Positions 60,534-64,000 of a DNA stretch of 64,000 nt are shown here, piece by piece. The notes below the pieces were generated by a model that worked only from the letters and a program-made list of their open reading frames with translations, did no database searches and was not told where the DNA came from. Position 1 is the first letter of the stretch, and the number at the start of each line of letters is the position of its first letter. Location: positions 9,347,501-9,411,500 of the forward strand of contig CM029114.1 in the NCBI GenBank assembly GCA_016859345.1, read 5' to 3'. This stretch comes from Istiophorus platypterus (Eukaryota; Chordata; Actinopteri; Istiophoriformes; Istiophoridae). Made by a program: the position numbers and the translations under genes.

Positions 60534-63319
60534 CTGAGGGGGGAGTTAAGGGGGAGGGGTGTGGGTTGCATGTGTAAATTATAAGTGTCTCTTTTTCCAG
60601 CAACCAGGTGGTAGTCTGGACAATTCCAGTGTTAAGACTAAGGATACCACCAAAGGCACAGCACATTGCCTTCTACACTTGCTTCAGTATGGAAGACCTT
60701 AAATGTTATATGGACTTGTGTCTCATAATAACCTTCGGCATGAAATAGCTCATCCTCCTTTGAGCAACTTTGTCAAATCCTGGTAGCCAAATGGTTGCGA
60801 CATATAACATACAACTACAACCCCACCTAGTTTGATGACAGCCTACGGCCTTGCTGAATGTCTTACCCTCTTCTTTTTTCCCTTGGTTCCTGACTGTCTC
60901 TGTACTGCACAATGTCCAATAAGGCCAAAAATTCAGAAGAAGCTTTTTAAATCTACTCAGATATGTAATCATGAATGATCTGATGTGCTTGTAGATTAAC
61001 TCTCCAGTTTGTCTCCATCTGGTTGTGTGTGTGTTGTTTTTTTTTTTTTTATTAGATTGCGATAGTTCTTAGTCTTGTTGGATCAATGGGTGCAAATAAG
61101 CTATTAAACTAACCAGTGCACATTCACATCGATTTTTAAAATGTCAGTGTTCATTAATGTGCACTGTGTAGAAACACATAAACAATAAAGTCTTGGATAT
61201 GTTTTTGTTTCAGCAATATGCTATGTGTAAAACAAGAATGGCAATAACATCTAATGAGAGAAATACTGCCCTGTCCAAACTGCAAGCAAAAAACTTTGGC
61301 TTTTTGTCAAAAATATTTTCGTCAGAAGCTTTAACCTTTTGACAGAAGAAGTGTTGAATTTATTTAAAAGTTTAATAATAAAGAGGATTTTAATGAAAAT
61401 TAATTTCAGTTAATTCAGTGGAGTTGCCGCTTTTCAAATTCTGAGATTCTTCAGCGTTCAAGATTTGTTCGAATGCTCCTCATGTCACTTTTCAATCAGT
61501 GTGCGTTTTCATCTCCCCCTTAACACCTTGTTCACACCAGGAATCTGGGGATAAATGTCACACTTTAGTGTTTGGTTCTTCAACAAGTGATTTTTCTGTC
61601 TCCTTTCAGAGCTTGCTACAGATTCAAGAGCACATGATGAAATTCAGGGTAACGTTCAAATTCAAAGCAGACACAGAAGTGAAAGTGCCTCAGATTTACG
61701 GGAACACAAAAAAGTCAGGGGAATCAAAGACCCACTAAACCACTTATATAAAGGTTAACCTTGTGTTTTTCATCACGTCATGACACACCAGTGAATAAAA
61801 AGGAGAAGATGGACAAAAGGGAGACAAGACAAGACTACACTGTCGATGTAAAACAAACCTCACAGATTCTCTATGATCTCCGGACTGCTAAATTGTAATG
61901 AAATTACATTTAGCAACATATCATTGGGAGATAAATCGACATCAACTGGCAATTGGAAAAGTTGAATGTGACAGGCTGGTAAATATTGGAGGCCTGTGAT
62001 CAACAGTTAATTATGATTCCTCTAATTACATCATTAGGTTAATCATTTTACAAGGACTGGATCTGAGTCTGACGCAAAAACAGGAAATCAAACTTGAGAC
62101 TAAGCACACTGGATGTTGCTTATTATTTTCTGTAGAGACTAAATTAAAAAAAAAAAAACACCAAAAAAAACCCAAACATAAAAGACCAGAACAAACAAAC
62201 TAAAAAAAAACAACAAAAAGCATATTGCCACACCTACCTCTTCTAGTGTCTGTCCTTTTTTCTCCAAGAAACAATATTCCTGTCATTCTGAATACCCCAT
62301 AGACCTAACTGTTAGTTTTCAGAAAATGTATTTGTTTTTTTTGTTTTATTGGCTAACTTAGATGGACTATCCAGTACTGCACTGTCATAATATTGGGGGA
62401 CTTGCAAGACACAGATCAAACTCCAAAAAGATCAACTCCTACACTTCGCTTTAATCCATTTAAAAGCACTTTTGCTAGCCCTTCCTGCCTTGTAAAAATC
62501 TTTCAAACTAAGATGCTCTCAGACCTAAAATATTCTCTGGATCCAACTTCTCAAGTCTTGGGTTTAGCTGCTTTTTTGAGTTTCGTAAAAGAATATCTTT
62601 AGGGTTTGAACGGTTGGTTGAACAACACAAGGTATTTGAAAATGCCACCCTGTGCCTCTTGAAACTTTGGATGTTTTTTTCTTTCCTTCATATCTTCAGA
62701 CATTTTATAGACATAACAATTACTTCATTGGAAGAATGTCTGGCAGATTAATTGATTACAAAAGGGGGCGAAGGTAAGAATAAACAGAGAACGAGACTAA
62801 GAGAGCAGCTTATCAGCTTTTATATGAGTGAGCAGGCTTATAATAAGCAAAATGCATGACGCAGCAGTCGAGTATTCAGAGCAGCAGGAGTCGGGGATGG
62901 GTCGTGGGTGTGAGGTGGGTTAGGAGGAGGGGGTGTTGCTTGGCAGCTTGCCCAGTGGGCAGATGCTGCATTGGCCTGGGAAAACAAAGGGACAAGGCCA
63001 GGCAAGCAGGCGGATGAGCTGGGACATGCGGTGGGGAGGGAGACACTGCAGCACTGAAACCATGACGCTATGACATCACCGTCATCATCAACCCCAGCCC
63101 CCTCTCTCCTTCTCCCAGGTCACCTGACCTCTCAGTGGCATCGCTTGTTGGGTTCACATGCAACTGTGGCCACTCAGTGGGTCAAATGTTGAACACTGTT
63201 TTTTTTTTTAATGTCTAATCATTTTGTTTTTGGCTCCCTCCCTCACTACACTGTCAGTTCGGGTAAAGAAGAGTAGACGGGCACAGCGCCGTCATTCTCT
63301 TATACACGTGCACACACAC
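60534..63319 (-). other. mmaa: mmaa last intron, 2.8 kb
   Basis: GT-AG on the minus strand. It has a T-run near 61037-61050 and A-rich sequence at 62143-62215; the rest is AT-rich. 62880-63130 is more GC-rich and unique-looking. No exon is seen in it. Confidence 0.85.
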
Positions 63320-63469
63320 CTTTGGGTTCCAGGACTTGGACTGTCTCCTGAGCAGCTTGAGTGCGCTGGTGTATTCAGTCTGGATCCTCCTGGCCGGCAC
63401 CACCAGGTCTCCATCCGACTTCGTCACCACCACCAAGTCTGCCCTCTCAATGATACCCCTCTTGATACC
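63320..63469 (-). CDS. mmaa: mmaa penultimate coding exon: GTPase G4 motif
   Basis: 150 bp, exactly 50 codons, phase 0 at both ends. It reads GIKRGIIERADLVVVTKSDG, then DLVVPARRIQTEYTSALKLL and RRQSKSWNPK, matching human MMAA across the whole exon. TKSD (codons near 63424-63413) is the G4 guanine-specificity motif. The acceptor TTTCCAG and donor AAG|GTGTGT are both good on the minus strand. The P-loop, Walker B and mitochondrial targeting exons lie beyond the right edge, so the gene is partial here. Confidence 0.96.
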
Positions 63470-64000
63470 CTGGAAAGAGATTTTGGCATGGGGGGGGGGT
63501 AATTAACTTCTCAAAACAATAAATAAATCTGATGTCTAGACACCTAATCTGTTGAGGGATCTCCGTACACAGTGATGGATGGATGGAGCTGTGGTTGCCC
63601 GTTTTTTGGCTGCAAGTTCACTAGAAGACACCGATAAAATCTGATGACATTACTTTCTATCCATCCCTCACTTTTGACTGATCCACAACAATAAAAAAAT
63701 GCCAGTTACTCTAAAAAGCGCCTCTCCCCTGCTTAAGTGAACTTTCAGCTCAGGTTTTTGTATGAACATGGAGAACTGAGGCTAGAATAGATGTACAGAG
63801 CAACTGCAGCTGTCAGTATTGCTTTTCTTTGACAGATGTTATTTCGCTCTGCTCGAGTCATGAAATGTGTCTGTATCTCAAGGCAACTGAATGTCCGTGT
63901 CAAAAGGTTTTCTGGCACCTCTGCAGGATTTGTGGGATATTCTCATTAAAATCAGCATCAACACATCAAACATTTTTATGTTTCAATGGCAATGTGTTTC
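63470..64000 (-). other. mmaa: mmaa intron, cut by the window edge
   Basis: Intronic sequence upstream of the penultimate exon. A short GATG-type repeat sits near 63574-63587. The preceding MMAA exon, whose product should end in GDELQ, is not visible here. Confidence 0.75.

Noticed and set aside
1..64000. CRISPR array, rRNA, tRNA, operon or prophage features
   Set aside because: The window is vertebrate nuclear DNA, and no regularly spaced repeats or structural RNA genes were seen.

Overview
This window looks like a vertebrate nuclear genome, almost certainly a ray-finned (teleost, percomorph-like) fish. It shows small GT-AG exons in long introns, dense CA/GT microsatellites, and teleost-style repeats (Tc1/mariner elements, hAT-like MITEs, a tRNA-derived SINE, an L2-like LINE fragment). 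It carries the animal-specific neighbour pair znf827 and mmaa. No bacterial, organellar or CRISPR features are present.

Left two thirds (1-46.3 kb): the 3' part of znf827 on the + strand. Twelve coding exons (678-850 to 42015-43044) join without a phase conflict into 1081 codons plus a split first codon and a stop. The fragment has 14 C2H2 zinc fingers in four clusters (fingers 1-3, 4-7, 8-9, 10-14). Between clusters one and two lies a linker made by an exon-level triplication: three consecutive exons each end in a DIxxKxAx(D/E)LLxKLS-type block and each carries a Lys-Glu SUMO-type motif. The N-terminal exons, which in mammals hold the NuRD-binding RRK motif, lie upstream of the window. A long 3' UTR follows, with a proximal AATAAA near 44.5 kb and a weaker possible distal end near 46.3 kb.

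Middle (46.3-60.0 kb): about 14 kb of intergenic DNA with no gene I can support. It holds microsatellites, two hAT-like MITE copies and several stretches that look like unique, possibly conserved regulatory sequence.

Right end (60.0-64 kb): the last two coding exons of mmaa on the - strand, convergent with znf827. MMAA is the mitochondrial GTPase chaperone of methylmalonyl-CoA mutase. Mammals have the same znf827/mmaa neighbourhood, so this is old vertebrate synteny; the two products are not known to work together.

Best observations: (1) a 6.3-kb znf827 intron with an (AC)34 tract just inside its 5' splice site and a GT tract just inside its 3' splice site, the arrangement described for structure-assisted splicing in fish; (2) an apparently perfect 1072-bp tandem duplication in another intron, with both joints in GT repeats; (3) a GC 5' splice site; (4) the triplicated SUMO-motif/helix exon module; (5) a 5' splice site overlapping an in-frame TAA, so intron retention would make a protein lacking fingers 10-14.
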